This document shows positions 42,844 to 55,106 of a DNA stretch of 64,000 nt, one piece after another. Positions within the stretch are counted from its first letter, which is position 1, and each line of letters opens with the position of its first letter. The notes below the pieces were generated by a model. The model was given only the letters and a program-made list of their open reading frames with translations, made no database searches and was not told where the DNA came from. The position numbers and the translations under genes are program-made. This DNA comes from Rhodamnia argentea (taxonomy: Eukaryota; Streptophyta; Magnoliopsida; Myrtales; Myrtaceae): the NCBI RefSeq assembly GCF_020921035.1, contig NC_063155.1, forward strand, positions 21,755,294 through 21,819,293, given 5' to 3'.

Positions 42844-45746
42844 GTGTAGACGTGGCCGGTTCCTCGGAATCGCCGGTTCCTACAAAAGGTGGAACCGAAG
42901 GTTCCGGGCCGGTTCCGGTTCCGTTTTTTAAATTTAATTTTTAAAATAATAAATAATGAAATAAACATAATAAATTATAAATTATAATCAAATTTTACAT
43001 TATAATAAAATTTTGGGAAAAAAAAAGAGAGATGAGGAATTGACTTGAATTTAATGAATTATCATTAAACGCCTACATATTTTTTTGAGAATAGAAGAAT
43101 CAAAACTAATATAATTCTTTTACCTTTGATAACCCCAAATTACCTTATCGTCAATCGTCGCTATCCGTTGTGGTACCCGTATCGGTGGTATCTCCACAAT
43201 CCTCACTAAAGAATTCGTGTTTTTAATCCAGCTCTTGGTGTCGAAATTTAGCTTTTGTCCAATCGTTGACACGAGCTTGAGTTTCCACAGACTCCGGACT
43301 TAATCTTGAACTGCGAGAGTCCAAAACTACTCCTCCAGCGCTAAATGCTTGTTCAACTATAACTGTTGAAAAAGGGATTGCTAATATCTCGCGAGCGATG
43401 AGGGCGAGAACTAGGTAATCGATTGAGTGACTCTTCCACCATTCAAGAATTGGGAAATATGTACTGTGTTCGGCATCACGAAACTCAAATTGAGTGGTTA
43501 AATATTTTTCTAATTCAGAAATACTACATGTTGCACTTTTTTATTTTTTTTGTCTACTCTTGAACATATTGTACCCTCTACCAAGTGAACTACCAGCTTT
43601 GCTTCGTGGGCTAGTATATTGTAAATATCCACAATCACTTAAACCATATCTACTACAAAATTCTCCATATAATACTACTATATATTCTTTAACCTCTCAT
43701 TGTATATTTGAAATATCTATTGCATCTTCCAAATGTAAACAATCATAATAATACACATTCGGATAAGCTAGTAAACCATCTAATTTAATACGGGAATAAA
43801 AAACAATACCAACTAAATAGACCAGAAGAATTTTGAGATAATAATGTAACCATTTTTCTCGTATTACTAAAATAGTCCTAGCTAATTCAGTATCTTTTTC
43901 ATATTCACTAAAAACACCACCAATATTAACACACTCTATTAAAAATAAATGCGTAGTAGGATAACAAATGCAAGATAAAGTATTAGTAGCATCATTAAAA
44001 GTTTTCAAAAATTCTAATTTTTTTTTTTTTGCAAACGTCACAATATTGCGGAAGTAAAGTAATTTCGGGAATATTTTACGAAATAAACATACATAATAAA
44101 TCTTTCTAATCAAAAATTTGATGAAGCAACTCGTAGATAGAATTCCAACGAGTCGGAATATCTTTTGGAAGCCTTTTTGCCCTTCTTCCATGTTGTTTAC
44201 AAAATTTTCCCCATGCTTTTGTAAAATGGATATGATTCCATAAAAATTTAATTGCACCCTTTATTGGAGCGAGAGAAGTCTTAAGAGTTCGTAAACCATC
44301 TTATACACATAAATTTAAAATATGGCAATCACATCTAATGTAAAAAAATTATCCGCCAAAAGAGGATTTACAAATATTTTCCAAATCGGGAATGGAAGCG
44401 GTATTTGCGGCGGCATTATCAAAACCAATTGAAAATACTTTATTTATCAAATTATATTTTTTTAAAACTTGTCTAATTATTTTATAAATATTATGAGTCG
44501 AATGCTTTTCATCAAAAACTCGAAATGCAATAAACCTTTTTTGAATGGTCCAGTCGTCACCTATGTAATGACATGTGACACATATATAAGAATGAATTTG
44601 CTAAGGATCACTCCAAATATCGCTACCTAAATGCACACGTCCATTGAATTCTGCAAAAAATTTTGCCAAATATTTTTTTTTTTTTTTTATAAAGATGCAA
44701 AAGTTTGCATTTAAGAGTAGTTTTCGGAATAGTTGGTGTTTGTAGAACCAACACAGTATTTGTCAAATATTTCAAATTAAAATTTTCTCCAGTAGTAAAC
44801 GGAGCATGATCAAGGGTAACATATTCAGCTAATGTTTGTTTATAAAGTGCATTAGTGTAATGGAATGAAGGCTGAGTATTAGGATTGGCGTATCCGAAAA
44901 TTTGTTGTTGCTTAGTGTCGATCCCCGCTTGCATTGGATGTTTTTTCGTCGGATGCCAATGAAATGTTCCGTAACCGTCTTCTTTGGTAAATTTTTATGT
45001 TTACGAACAATTTTTACAATTTATATTATACTTACATTTGCTTTCATCATATATCTTGTCGAAGTATAGCCACAAGTTGGATGTACTCTCTTGGCCTCTT
45101 CCGTTCCGGCTCATTTGCCATCGACGTTTCTTTGATACCAGTAGGAGGATGAAGACTTTATTGTGTTCGGACGTGCTCGTTCGGAATGGGAACAACGTTG
45201 ATATTATCGTTGTTGTCTTCCTAATATGTATACTTACGAGAATTATATCCATGAATAAGATACTCGGAATCTCTCATCACCATCTTGGCTCTTCCAGTAT
45301 TTCTGCTTTCACTTGCCATTTTTGAGAGAATTGATCGGAAATCCGATTGAGAGAATAAATGTGGGATTGAGAGAATTGAGCGGATGGAGAGAATTTGAGA
45401 GAATTGTTGAGAAGATTTGTGAGAAAAATGAAAGGAGGAGGATGGATATTTATAGAAAAGGGGAGAGTTATTTAACTTAACAAAAAATTGGGGGAGTTAA
45501 ATTTGGCCGTTGCAATTGCAACAGGCTGAAGAGCCGTTTGGGGGGGGGGGAGGGGGAAAGAGCTGCTCCTTTATTTAATTTTTTTTTTACGGGTCGGAAC
45601 GGATCCGGAACCGGTGGTTCTGAGTCGGTTCCGACAATTGTGAAATCGGAACCGACCCTTGAGGGCTTGTTCCGATTTCAGTTTGAAACCGTGGGCCTAG
45701 TCAATGGGCCGGTTGCGGGCTCCCGATTTCGAATGGCCACGTCTAC
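42844..45746 (-). mobile_element. hAT-superfamily DNA transposon, decayed
   Basis: The ends carry a short inverted repeat: left GTGTAGACGTGGCC, right the inverse of GGTAGACGTGGCC, each followed inward by G/C-rich 'ccggttcc' repeats typical of plant hAT tips. Minus-strand fragments follow hAT transposase order: a BED-like segment (about 45001-45130, with FDKIYDESKCKYNINCKNCS), the central domain (43697-44257), and the C-terminal dimerisation region. CCGGC occurs at both flanks (about 42839-42843 and 45746-45750) as a possible remnant target duplication. Several stops and frameshifts plus a G-run at 45539-45551 make it inactive. Confidence 0.75.
43240..45320 (-). pseudogene. hAT transposase remnant
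   Basis: A possible start at 45320 (MASESRN...) stops after about 32 codons; the BED-like zinc finger is read in a neighbouring frame. The 43697-44257 frame (186 codons) contains the DATNTLS..YPTTHLF segment and LVGIVF..RIKLDGLL, matching the hAT catalytic core. At about 43500-43256 the dimerisation domain is legible (YFPILEWWKS, LALIAREILAIPFST). Interrupted by stops and frameshifts. Confidence 0.7.
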
Positions 45747-48229
45747 CGGCATGCAATGAGAAATTTCCAAGAGCAGTGATTGAAGCCTCTAGTATTGCGT
45801 GGATGAGGATCACAGCCAAAAAAGGGAAAGATCTCTCTGACATGCAAAGATTTCTGGTGCAGAGAGGCATGTAGAACGCCTATAATTAGGGCTTGGTGGA
45901 CGTCCAATCTTGGCCGAACTAGATCAGCAAACTTAGCTCTCTCCCTCTTCCTTTTGTAGTACCAACAAAATAATGAAAAGTCTTCGGGTTTTTTTTTTTT
46001 TGGTCAGAAAAAGGTTTTGGTATTTGTTCACTTGATCATATATATATTATATATTTTTTTAGGACGAGCGACTTCAAATTCGGTACATATTTTATCTGAA
46101 ATTTATATATTAAAACATATTTAATGATTATAGTGAATCATAATATTTAATTATTATTACTCGTTATTACAATTTATTGACTATAATTTATATTCAGACA
46201 CTATATTAACAAATCTAAAATTTCAGGTTTCATTAGACATTTACCTAAAATCTGAAACCTGTTCGTAAGAACAATTGCTCAATTTTTGAAATAAAAAACC
46301 TACCTCTCATAGTTTAAAACCTAAAACCGGATTAGGTACCACACTGGTCCGATTTCAACTTCTACCCTGACTCCTAGTTTCTTTGCCCACTCCTTTCCCA
46401 CACCCATCCATACGCGCTAGCATATGAACCAAAAAAAAGAAAACAACCAACGGGCCCTATCATCATCTCTTTGACTGAAGTAACATGCTATACCCAACAA
46501 GAAATCAAGTCAAAGGGGAAAAGGGCGAGAGAGTCTGCAGGCAAAAAAAAAAAAAAAAAGAAGCGCAAACGACACATTCAAATTGCGGGTGCAAGAAAAA
46601 CTGCATGGCTCATGATCCTTCGCGTGAAACCCTACTTCCTCACGGGCTGTCATGCACGGCTCCTGCAGATATTCTCCACCCCCCAAATCATGTCGCCTGT
46701 TCTCGACTTTCAACTTGCGGGGACGATCATGTCTGGATGCGCCAAGTTGCAGTGGCTTTCGCTTTGCTGCTGTGGGGGTCGCCCGCTTCAGTTTGATCCC
46801 CCCCTAAAACTGGGGTGTATTGCATACATCACGTGGAAGAAACTCCCATTCCAGGGAAGCAAAGCAGTCAAATCCTGACCTGCAAAAAAGGCCGAGCAGG
46901 AACCTGCAGAAAAAACCAAACAAGGGTTCTTCCGACAGAGAGGGAAAACCGGGAGGCGACGTGCCACCTGGTGGATACTTTTGTGATCTATGGGCCCTGC
47001 CCGCCATCCACGAAATGATGGCCTGCACTAGGGTTCGTAAGTAAGAGAATCTACGACACGTGCAATGTCTCAGGACAGGTATTTGAAGTCGTGAGGTAGA
47101 TCACGACACCTGCACTCAACCTGAGTCCCACGTAAAAGCTACATACTACCTCGTCTACTATTTTTGAGTGAATACACGTGCGCCAACTACTTACGAATTT
47201 TTTTCCTTTTTTTAAACAAAAATTTTCGTACTTAAATGTGTGAACGATCGGAAGATATATGTTTGGTTTTGTTATGTTACGTTCTGTGTTGTTATATTTT
47301 AGGATTATGTTACCGTTTGAGATGCAACATGTACCTCATAGGAGCGAGCATTTCGTCAAACATGTGGTGAGCATTTCGTTGACGACGGTGTTCATATAAT
47401 TAAAGCAAGTGAGAGATCAAAACAGCGACCGAGAACAGCCCAAGATTCCCCTTCAAGCTCAGAAACTGTCTAATCTTAGCCAGCAGCGATCGAGAGTAGC
47501 ACTTAAAAGAAAATCAAGGACGCGATTCGGCCGGGGAGAATCCCTGGAAATCGGCAAACAGGCAACAGCCCAAGCAAGAAATTGGCCCCAATCATAGAAC
47601 AAAAAGGCAATGCCACAGAGAAAGCAAAAGAGAGCAAGTCGTCGTGATGGAAAATCACGGGCGAAATAGAATGAATAGAATCCAACGAACTGGAAACACT
47701 AAATAGAATATAGAATAATCGGATTAGAATCTTATTTTTCATTCTGGAAAATAAAAAATTCTAATCATCAAAATAAACAAATTGACATATTTATGCAGTT
47801 TATAAAATTCAAACTAATTTAGAATTATGTTCTTCCTATAAATTAAAGAAATGATTACTTATTGGAATGATTCGCTGTAGGAATTATAAAGTTTGCACAC
47901 GAAAAGAGTCGTTTGGAGTTTGGATTTAAGAAAGAGTTTGTCTATTCCTTATCCCCAAAATTTTATTTAAATATGATCCAAAAGTTGACAGATATGTCAT
48001 CTTTATTGCCACTCTAGTGTGTGATACTTCTCGTTCAATTTTTTCGAAGTCATTGGGTCCTTTTTCTCGTTCGAGAATCTCGATTTTGATGCCACTAGAG
48101 ATGAACATGGACCTTATATGAACGCACTATGCCATGTGTCAATTTTTTTTTCATAACACTTAGCTTGTGAAGTGAGGTTTTTCTTATCAAATTTTAGTCC
48201 AACTAAAGTTAACAAAAATTAATCTGATA
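45747..48229. other. spacer between transposons, no supported gene
   Basis: The frames at 46471-46878, 46485-46796 and 46820-47044 overlap in several phases, and none has a recognised domain. The region 46440-47060 is less AT-rich and might include a fragment of an old gene or leader. AT-rich on both sides. Confidence 0.35.
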
Positions 48230-48755
48230 AATGGTTAATACCATGAAAAACCCCAAACTGGTTTACATGTGATAAATTTACCATAAACTATTTTTTTTAC
48301 CATAAAAAATATAAATTGATACATTTATGATAAATTTAACCCAAACTAGTACACCTGTGACAATTTTACTCTTCCTTAGTTTTCGTTAAATCTAACCATC
48401 AAATTGTTGAGTTTGATGGTACATGGCAGTTCACAAGTGTACTAGTTTGAGATTTTTACGCTCTATTTATCACATGTGTATGAATTTGAGATTTTTCGTG
48501 ATATTAACTCAATTTAACAAAGGATACATTTGTCACGGGCGTACGAGTTTGAGATTTTTCGTGGTAAAAACACTTAGTTTATGGTAAATTTGTCATAGAT
48601 GTACCAATTTAAGACTTTTCGTGGTCAAAAAAATAATTTGGGGTAAATTTATTACAAATGTACCGGTTTGAGGTTTTTCGTGGTTAAAAAAATAATTTGG
48701 GATAAATATGTCACAAGTGTACCAATTTGAGATTTTTCATGGTATTAACCCTCCG
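48230..48755. mobile_element. foldback/MITE-like element with periodic arms
   Basis: The left end 'ggttaataccatgaaaaacc' is inverted at the right end (48740-48752, 'tttttcatggtattaacc'). The right half has at least four tandem units of about 60 bases ('gtaccaatttgagatttttc' plus 'gtgg.aaaaaa..aatttggg'); the left half shows fewer. Non-coding. Confidence 0.6.
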
Positions 48756-49094
48756 ATAAATGAGTGTCAACAAAATGATGAATTAATTTGTTGATAAAAA
48801 TTAGATTACGTACCAAATCGGTTCGTTTATATCACGAGAAAAGTCTTTCCATATGATATATCTTTTCGAATTTAATTTTCTTTGTTTCCATCAGTCTTTC
48901 ATTGTACTTAAATAAGACACTAGGAAAATCATTGTATTTTTGTTATCACATCCAATGCATGGAATGTAAGTATAATTATTAACAAAAGTACTTCGATCTT
49001 ATCATCAAGTGGCTCGAAAAAGTTCTAATTTATCTCTTACACTAGACAAATTTATCATTCAGTGGGAGACTTTGACTTACAATCGCACTAGAAT

Positions 49095-49530
49095 AAATAG
49101 GAAAAATGACACAAATGGTCCCTCAACTTTGGCCTAATGTGCAATGTTGTCTACGAACTATTAATTTGCTCAATATAATCACTAAATTTTAGTCTAATGT
49201 GCAATGTGGTCTATGAACTTTCAATTTGTTTAATGTGGTCCCCGAACTTTTGAAATATATTCAACTTAGTACATGAACTATAAGAAAATAGCCAATGTCG
49301 TCCTTGAACTTGAATTAGTGGAAGGACTATATTAAACATCTTCCTATAGTTAAGGGACTAAACTGAACATATTCCAAAAGTTCAGGACCATGTTAGTCAA
49401 ATTAAAAATTTAGGAATCATATTGCACGTTTGGCTAAAATTCAAAGACCATATTAATCAAATTAAAAGTTTGGGGATTACATTGCACATTGTGTCAAAAT
49501 TCAGAGATTATTTGTGTCATTACCCCAAAT
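49095..49530. mobile_element. foldback/MITE-like element, 'ggtcctcaactt' family (copy b)
   Basis: Same family as 9165-9510 and 60885-61230. Left half 'ggtccctcaactttggccta', right half its inverse ending 'ttcagagattatttgtgtca'. Lies directly against the flank of the copia retrotransposon. Confidence 0.6.
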
Positions 49531-49547
49531 AAATGATATGAAAGGAC

Positions 49548-49608
49548 AAGTGGTATTTGTTTAACCTTTGATGATATAAGATTGCAACAAATACATTCAA
49601 CATTTAGA
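49548..49608 (+). repeat. 61-bp flanking duplication, left copy
   Basis: Begins aagtggtatttgtttaac and ends ttcaacatttaga. It matches 55046-55106, on the far side of the copia element, at 58 of 61 positions by my count and in the same orientation. Confidence 0.8.
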
Positions 49609-49613
49609 ATGAG

Positions 49614-49711
49614 GGGTGATACATTCATATCATTCAATGCAATCAATATATTTGTAACATACATTGGAAGAGGGAAGGGTGGAAGGTGATACATCCACAT
49701 CATTTATAACA
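49614..49711 (-). repeat. truncated 3' LTR of copia element
   Basis: About 98 bases matching the outer part of the 5' LTR (54692-55045), with the minus-strand start TGTTATAAATG preceded by a polypurine tract (CAAGGGGAAG). The other two-thirds of the LTR, including its CA terminus, is missing. Confidence 0.75.
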
Positions 49712-49976
49712 CTTCCCCTTGGATATTCACCTTTTATTAAACGTTGTTTAAACTACCTCATTTAAAACCTTGCCAAGAAAAACCCAGTGGGACAAAAACT
49801 TGGCGAAGGGAAAAAGAGTACAATGTGCATAATACTCCCTCTCATTTTAATAGTCATTGCACATAGGCTGCCTCATTAAAAACTTTTGGCAAGTAAAAAC
49901 CATGTGGGAAAAAAAAACTTACAAAGGAGAAAACAATACAGCCATAAACCTTATGAGTTCCATCATTTGGGGAAGG

Positions 49977-50495
49977 TTAATTTGCTCCCCCTGATTGAAG
50001 TAGTTGCCCAAGGCGACGCATTCTTATTCCATATACAAGTTTTTCAAATGTGGAAGTAGGTAGGGATTTAGCGAACAAATCTGCAAGATTGTTACTAGAG
50101 CAAATTTGATGGATATCTATTTCACCCTTTTCTTGGAGTTCATGCGGGTAAAATAACTTAGGTGAAATATGTTTAGTTCTATCACTTTTGACAAATTCAT
50201 CACGCATTTATGCAATGCAAGCCGCATTATCCTCAAAAAGTATAGTGGTGGCATCATGTATTGATGATAAGCCCTATGAATATTGAATGTGGTGTATCAA
50301 AGTTCTTAACCAAACACATTTTTTAGCAGTTTCAAATAATGCAATAATCTCTAAATAATTTGAGGAAGTAGTAACTACACTTTGTTTTACTGACTTCCAT
50401 GAAACTGTTGTGTCTGCGCAAAAGAACACATAATTAGTCTGTGACTTGGCATTATGAGGATCGGACATATAGCCGATATCTGAATATCCCACCAA
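49977..50495 (-). pseudogene. copia RNase H remnant
   Basis: Two frames: 50495-50274 (GYSDIGYMSDPHNAKSQTNY, an RNase H-like start with one acidic residue visible) and 50207-49977 (SNNLADLFAKSLPTSTFEKL), which together cover the copia RNase H region with a break between them. The protein end GGAN-stop overlaps a G-rich tract. Confidence 0.8.
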
Positions 50496-50639
50496 TGTTA
50501 AATCTTTGTTTCTTTGGTAAAATAAACCAAGATCAATAGTTCATTGAAGGTAACGTAGGATATGTTTAACGTTATTCCAATGTCTTCGAGTTGGATTAGC
50601 ACTATGTCTAGCTAGAACATTTACTGCAAATGCAATATT

Positions 50640-51420
50640 AGGCCTAGTGCAATTTGCAAGCTATAACGGTGCTCCTATGGCTCTAAGATAAGGAACTTCG
50701 GGTCCTAACCTATTGTCGTTTTCCTCTTTAGGTCTAAATAAGTCTTTATCCACTTCAAGTGAACAAACCACTATTAGTGTGCTGAGAGGATGAGATTTAT
50801 TCATGTAAAATGTCTCCAATATCCTTTTTGTATAATTAGACTGGTGCAATAAAACTCCTTCTGGGAGGTGCTTGATCTGCAAGCCGAGACAATACTTAGT
50901 TTGACCCAAGTCTTTCATTTCAAATTCCTTTTTCGGGCAGGAACGAGTTTCTTCAAAATCTTTTGGAGTTCCAATTATATTCAGGTCATCAACATATATA
51001 GATATGATGGCAAAGTCATTTGGTGACCTTTTTGTGAACATATAGGGACATATTACCTTATTTACATATCCTTGCTTCAAGAAGTAATCACTTAACCGAA
51101 TGTACCACATGCGACCGGATTATTTCAAACCATATAATGATCTTTGCAAATTTAATACTATACATGTTGTGATTTTCATTCTTTCCCATTTGGGAAATTG
51201 GAAATCCTTCATGAACTTTTATATATAAATATATATAGGTGTCAAGTGACCCATATAAATATGCAATTGCAACATCCATTAAGTGCATATCTAGATTCAT
51301 ATTTACTGCCATACTGATCAAATAACGAAGCGTAATATTATCCATTATGGAAGAATAAGTAATATCAAAGTCTATATCGAGTCTCTGGGAAAACCTTTAG
51401 GCAACTAGTCTCGCTTTATA
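50640..51420 (-). pseudogene. copia reverse transcriptase remnant
   Basis: Frames 51345-51088 and 51110-50661. The first has MDVAIAYLYGSLDTYIY (matching the usual DVKTAFLNG..EEIYM region); the second has the catalytic motif YVDDL at about 50987-51001 and CLGLQIKHLPEGVLLHQS. A stop separates the two frames near 51120. Confidence 0.85.
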
Positions 51421-51816
51421 TCTTACCATCTCATTTTTTTCATTGTATTTGCTTACATATCCAACAAGGATAACATCTTTAGGTGTTCGGACAACATATC
51501 CAAAAACACAACGTTTATTAAGCAAGTCTAGTTTTGCCTTGATTGCCTCCTTCCATTTATTTCAATATGTACGCTTCTGGCATTTAAGAATGGATTTTGG
51601 TTATGGATCCAGATTATCTTTTGAGACAGGTGAGTGCTACGAGGAGGCAAAGGAGTCATCGACGACGGTTGTAATCCTATCATATCTTACTCCCGTATTC
51701 ATATAATTTAATGCAACTTCTATGTTAATATCAACCAAATCCTCATTGTTTTCCATATCAATAGGATTTGGCCGTTCCGTATTCCCGGGACTATTATTTG
51801 GGGCAACTGCACTAAT

Positions 51817-53250
51817 TTAATTGGGATTGCTTTTCTCTACGGGAGGCGCATTGAATGATTGATTGTTTTTTCTATTTCGCGAATTTATGTCTTTAGCCCC
51901 TGTGGGTCGTCCACGCTTTTGGCGTTGACTAGGCTCATTAGATATTTTTGGTTCCAAGGGGATCTCCACTTTAGGTGTTGCGTTTTCTACAGGTATATGG
52001 GACTTAGTCACCCCTTTATGATCAGTAAATGCATTTGAAAATTTATTTTTTAAATGTTGCAAGTTAATAATCTTTTGAACGTCAAGTTCATTCATGCTTG
52101 TACATGGATCAAGGTAATTCAATTGATCTTCCTTTTAGGAAATTTCACAGTTTTCTTTAAGCTTTAGGCTTTCTCCCCTAATGCTGGGAAATGTGTCTCA
52201 TCAAATATACAATCAACGAACTAGGCAGTAAATAAGTCGCGCATATGAGGCTCCAAGTATTTTATAATAGATGGAGACTCATATCCCACATAAATGCCAA
52301 GTCGACATTGAAGCCCCATTTTGAAACGCTGTGGAGGTGGTATATGAATATATACGACACAACTAAATATTCACAAATGGGAAACATTAGGTTCACATCC
52401 ATGTACAAGTTAAATCGGAGAATATTCATGATATGCAGTGGGTCGAATTCTAATCGGTGCTGTAGTGTGTAATATCGCATGTCCCCATAAACTAAAAGGT
52501 AATTTAGCCCTCAACAGCAACGGTCTATCAATCATTTTTAGGCGTTTAATTAAAGATTATGGTAGGTTATTCTATGTGTGAGTATATGGCATGGAATGCT
52601 CCATGTCTATCATAATGGCCATACAATAGTCATCAAAAGCCTTAGACGTAAACTCACCAGCATTATCTAATCGGATCTTCTAGATCGGGTAATTAGGGAA
52701 CTGTGCATGTAATTTAATTAGCTGAGTGAGTAATTTTGCAAAGGCTATATTACGTGTTGATAACATGTCAACATATGCCTATCGCATTGGAGCATCAATC
52801 GGGACCATGAAGTACCCGAAAAGTCCACATGCAAGGTAGATAGACCCACAGATATCTCCTTGAATTCTATGAAAAAATATAGGAGATTCTTCCCTTACTT
52901 TAGTATGAGACGGCCGTACAATTAATTTACCCTTAGTGCACGCATTGTATATATAATTAGTGGGTGAAGGGAGCTCACGATTTGTTAATGAACATCAAAC
53001 TGAATGTGTTAACATTCGACGCATCATATTTGATGTTGGATCACCCAAACAGTCATGCCATAGTTGAAAACCTTATGGGTTTGTGAACTTCAGGTTCATC
53101 GTAACATGTTTATTATTCACATGTACGTAAGTATAGTATAACCCGAAGGAGAATGATGGTAATTTTTTCATAATTTATTTTCTGTATCCACTCATTTGAG
53201 TTAGATACAAGCATTCTTTACTACCTTTAGTCTCGATTTCAACGTGAAAC
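51817..53250 (-). pseudogene. copia integrase and linker remnant
   Basis: Integrase is legible across frames at about 53060-52250: GDICG, RLDNAGEFTSKAFDDYC (the second Asp of the DDE site is in RLDNAGEF) and the C-terminal YVGYESPSI. Several in-frame stops. The frame 52122-51817 is the less conserved linker between integrase and reverse transcriptase (basic, KRGRPTGAKD). Confidence 0.8.
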
Positions 53251-53327
53251 CCATTGGAACGAATATCTTTAAAGCTAAGTAGGTTCCTTTTAGACCGTGG
53301 GCAAAATAAAGTATCATTAATGAAAAT

Positions 53328-53528
53328 TTATGTGCCCATTGGTAGTATTACACGAGGTCTTCCGGAGCCTGTAATTATGTTACTATTGCTTGAAATAGTG
53401 AAAATATTCCCTTTGCATTTTTTCAATGTCTCAAAGAACTTCATCTGCTTGAGGATAGTGTGTGTAGTACCATTGTCTACAAGACAAAGAATACAATTGT
53501 TCTTCTCGAGATGATTGCTTACCATCAT
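53328..53528 (-). pseudogene. copia protease remnant
   Basis: The frame reads LVDNGTTHTIL, where intact copia proteases have D-(S/T)-G; here the position is D-N-G, suggesting loss of the usual active-site context. Confidence 0.65.
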
Positions 53529-53640
53529 TGATGACTAACATAAAAAGAATAAGAAATGAAATTATAATATTAAACATGAATATTATTCAAAACTAAGAGA
53601 ACATGTAAATAAACATTAACATAAATATATATTGCTTAAT

Positions 53641-54600
53641 CTAAATAAAAAAAAAATCAATATCAAGAGATGTATTGTCAAGAGATGATTCTTTATTTTT
53701 TATTGAGGACTTGGTTGTAACATTGGCTTCCCTTTTTCTCTCATCTTGTTCTCTTTGATAGAGGTCAATTAGGTGCTTTGGGGTGCGACAAGTACGAGAC
53801 AAATGGCCTGTAGAACCACATCTATGAAAAATATTGGCACCAACCTGGTTAGGTACTTCTGGACCTTCTTTTCTTTGTGGACCACATTTAGGTCCTTGTA
53901 AACCTCTATCTCGGCTATTATAAGGCTGATTTTTCAAGTTACGCCATTTACTCTTCCAATGCCCATGGCTCTTGTTTTTATGACGTGCGACATGTGCTTC
54001 AGGCACAGGTGCGGATCCAGTAGGACACAAATTATGGTTTTGCATCAACAACTGGTTGTGCTTTTCGGATACAAGTAGTACATAAATTAACTTTGAATGC
54101 TTGAAGTGATTCTTTGCCCTATACTACTGCTAGAGTAGTACAAGGTTATTGGCATGAAAGGTGGATAATGTTTTTTCCAATATTTCAGTCTCTGTGATCT
54201 GGCGGCCACAGAGTCTTAATTGTGATACAATCCGGTGAATAACAGAATTATAATCTGCTGCGGACTTAAAATCCTGAAAGCGTAAGTTGATCCATTGAAA
54301 CCTGGCATGAGGAAGGGCCACTTCTTGTTGATGATCAAAACGATCCTTCGGGGATTGCCATAGAACTGCAGGGTCCTCCTTAGTCGGATAATCAGCCTTT
54401 AAATCTTCATGTAAATGGTGGTGGATGAATATAAGAGCCTTAACCTTCTGGGCTGGAGTATAATTAGATTCTGGAGGAATAGATCAATTGAGATCTAATG
54501 ATGTTATGTATCTATTGACATCAAAAACCCATTTTAGATAATTACTTCCGGTAGTATCTAACGCTGCAAACTCTTTCTCGGTAATGTTTGACATACTTAA
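53641..54600 (-). pseudogene. copia gag remnant with damaged zinc knuckle
   Basis: Frames 54321-54130 (RFQDFKSAADYNSVIHRIVS, typical gag) and 54051-53641 with a zinc knuckle in which the first Cys of CX2CX4HX4C is replaced (FHRCGSTGHLSRTC). The gag start lies near 54590 (minus strand). Confidence 0.75.
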
Positions 54601-54691
54601 AAAGAAATTGTAGAGATATTAAATAATGGAGAGGAAAAAGTATGTTACCTTGAGTGATATCGAAGATTATAAGCGGCTCGTGCTAATAACG

Positions 54692-55045
54692 TGTTGTAAG
54701 GGTAAACGGTGATCTTTGTAATCAACTCAGAAAAATAAAATCAACTTGAAACATAATATGAGTGAAGAAGATAAGAGAGAAGTGGGAGCAAAAGTTAGCT
54801 CTTTTTCATACTCCAACAAGTTTACAAAAGTCTCTATTTATAGGCTAAAATAGTACATTATATTGGAGAGAGAATGTATAAAACTGTCCGTGGAATGTGG
54901 AAGGTGATACATTCATATCATTCAATGCAATCAATGTATTTGTAATATACATTGGAAGAGATTATACCATATAATTGGAAGAGATTTGTAACATGCATTG
55001 GAAGAGAGAAGGATGGAAGGTGATACATCCACATCATTTATAACA
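54692..55045 (-). repeat. 5' LTR of copia element
   Basis: 354 bases; the plus strand reads TGTTGTAAGG...CATTTATAACA. Contains a short internal duplication ('attggaagag' units at about 54951-55000) absent from the 3' remnant. 'ctctatttataggc' at about 54832 resembles the inverse of a TATA region. Confidence 0.8.
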
Positions 55046-55106
55046 AAGTGGTATTTGTTTAACATTTGATGATATAAGATTGCAACAAATACATTCAGCG
55101 TTTAGA
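55046..55106 (+). repeat. 61-bp flanking duplication, right copy
   Basis: Follows the terminal ...TAACA of the 5' LTR directly and matches 49548-49608 with three mismatches. Confidence 0.8.

Larger units (their letters stand above)
49614..55045 (-). mobile_element. Ty1/copia retrotransposon, decayed, 3' LTR truncated
   Basis: About 5.4 kb, minus strand. Order: full 5' LTR (55045-54692, TGTTATAAATG...TTACAACA), primer-binding site CGTTATTAGCACGAGCC at about 54675-54691 (of the kind thought to pair with an internal part of initiator-Met tRNA), gag with zinc knuckle, protease, integrase, reverse transcriptase, RNase H, polypurine tract, 98-bp remnant of the 3' LTR. Protease-integrase-RT-RNase H order defines Ty1/copia rather than Ty3/gypsy. 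All domains are broken by stops or frameshifts. The outer flanks carry a 61-bp duplication instead of the usual 5 bp. Confidence 0.85.

Noticed and set aside
46471..47044. Lys-rich frames with several ATGs as a nuclear protein gene.
   Set aside because: The Lys run is encoded by a plain poly-A tract, and several frames overlap without a domain.
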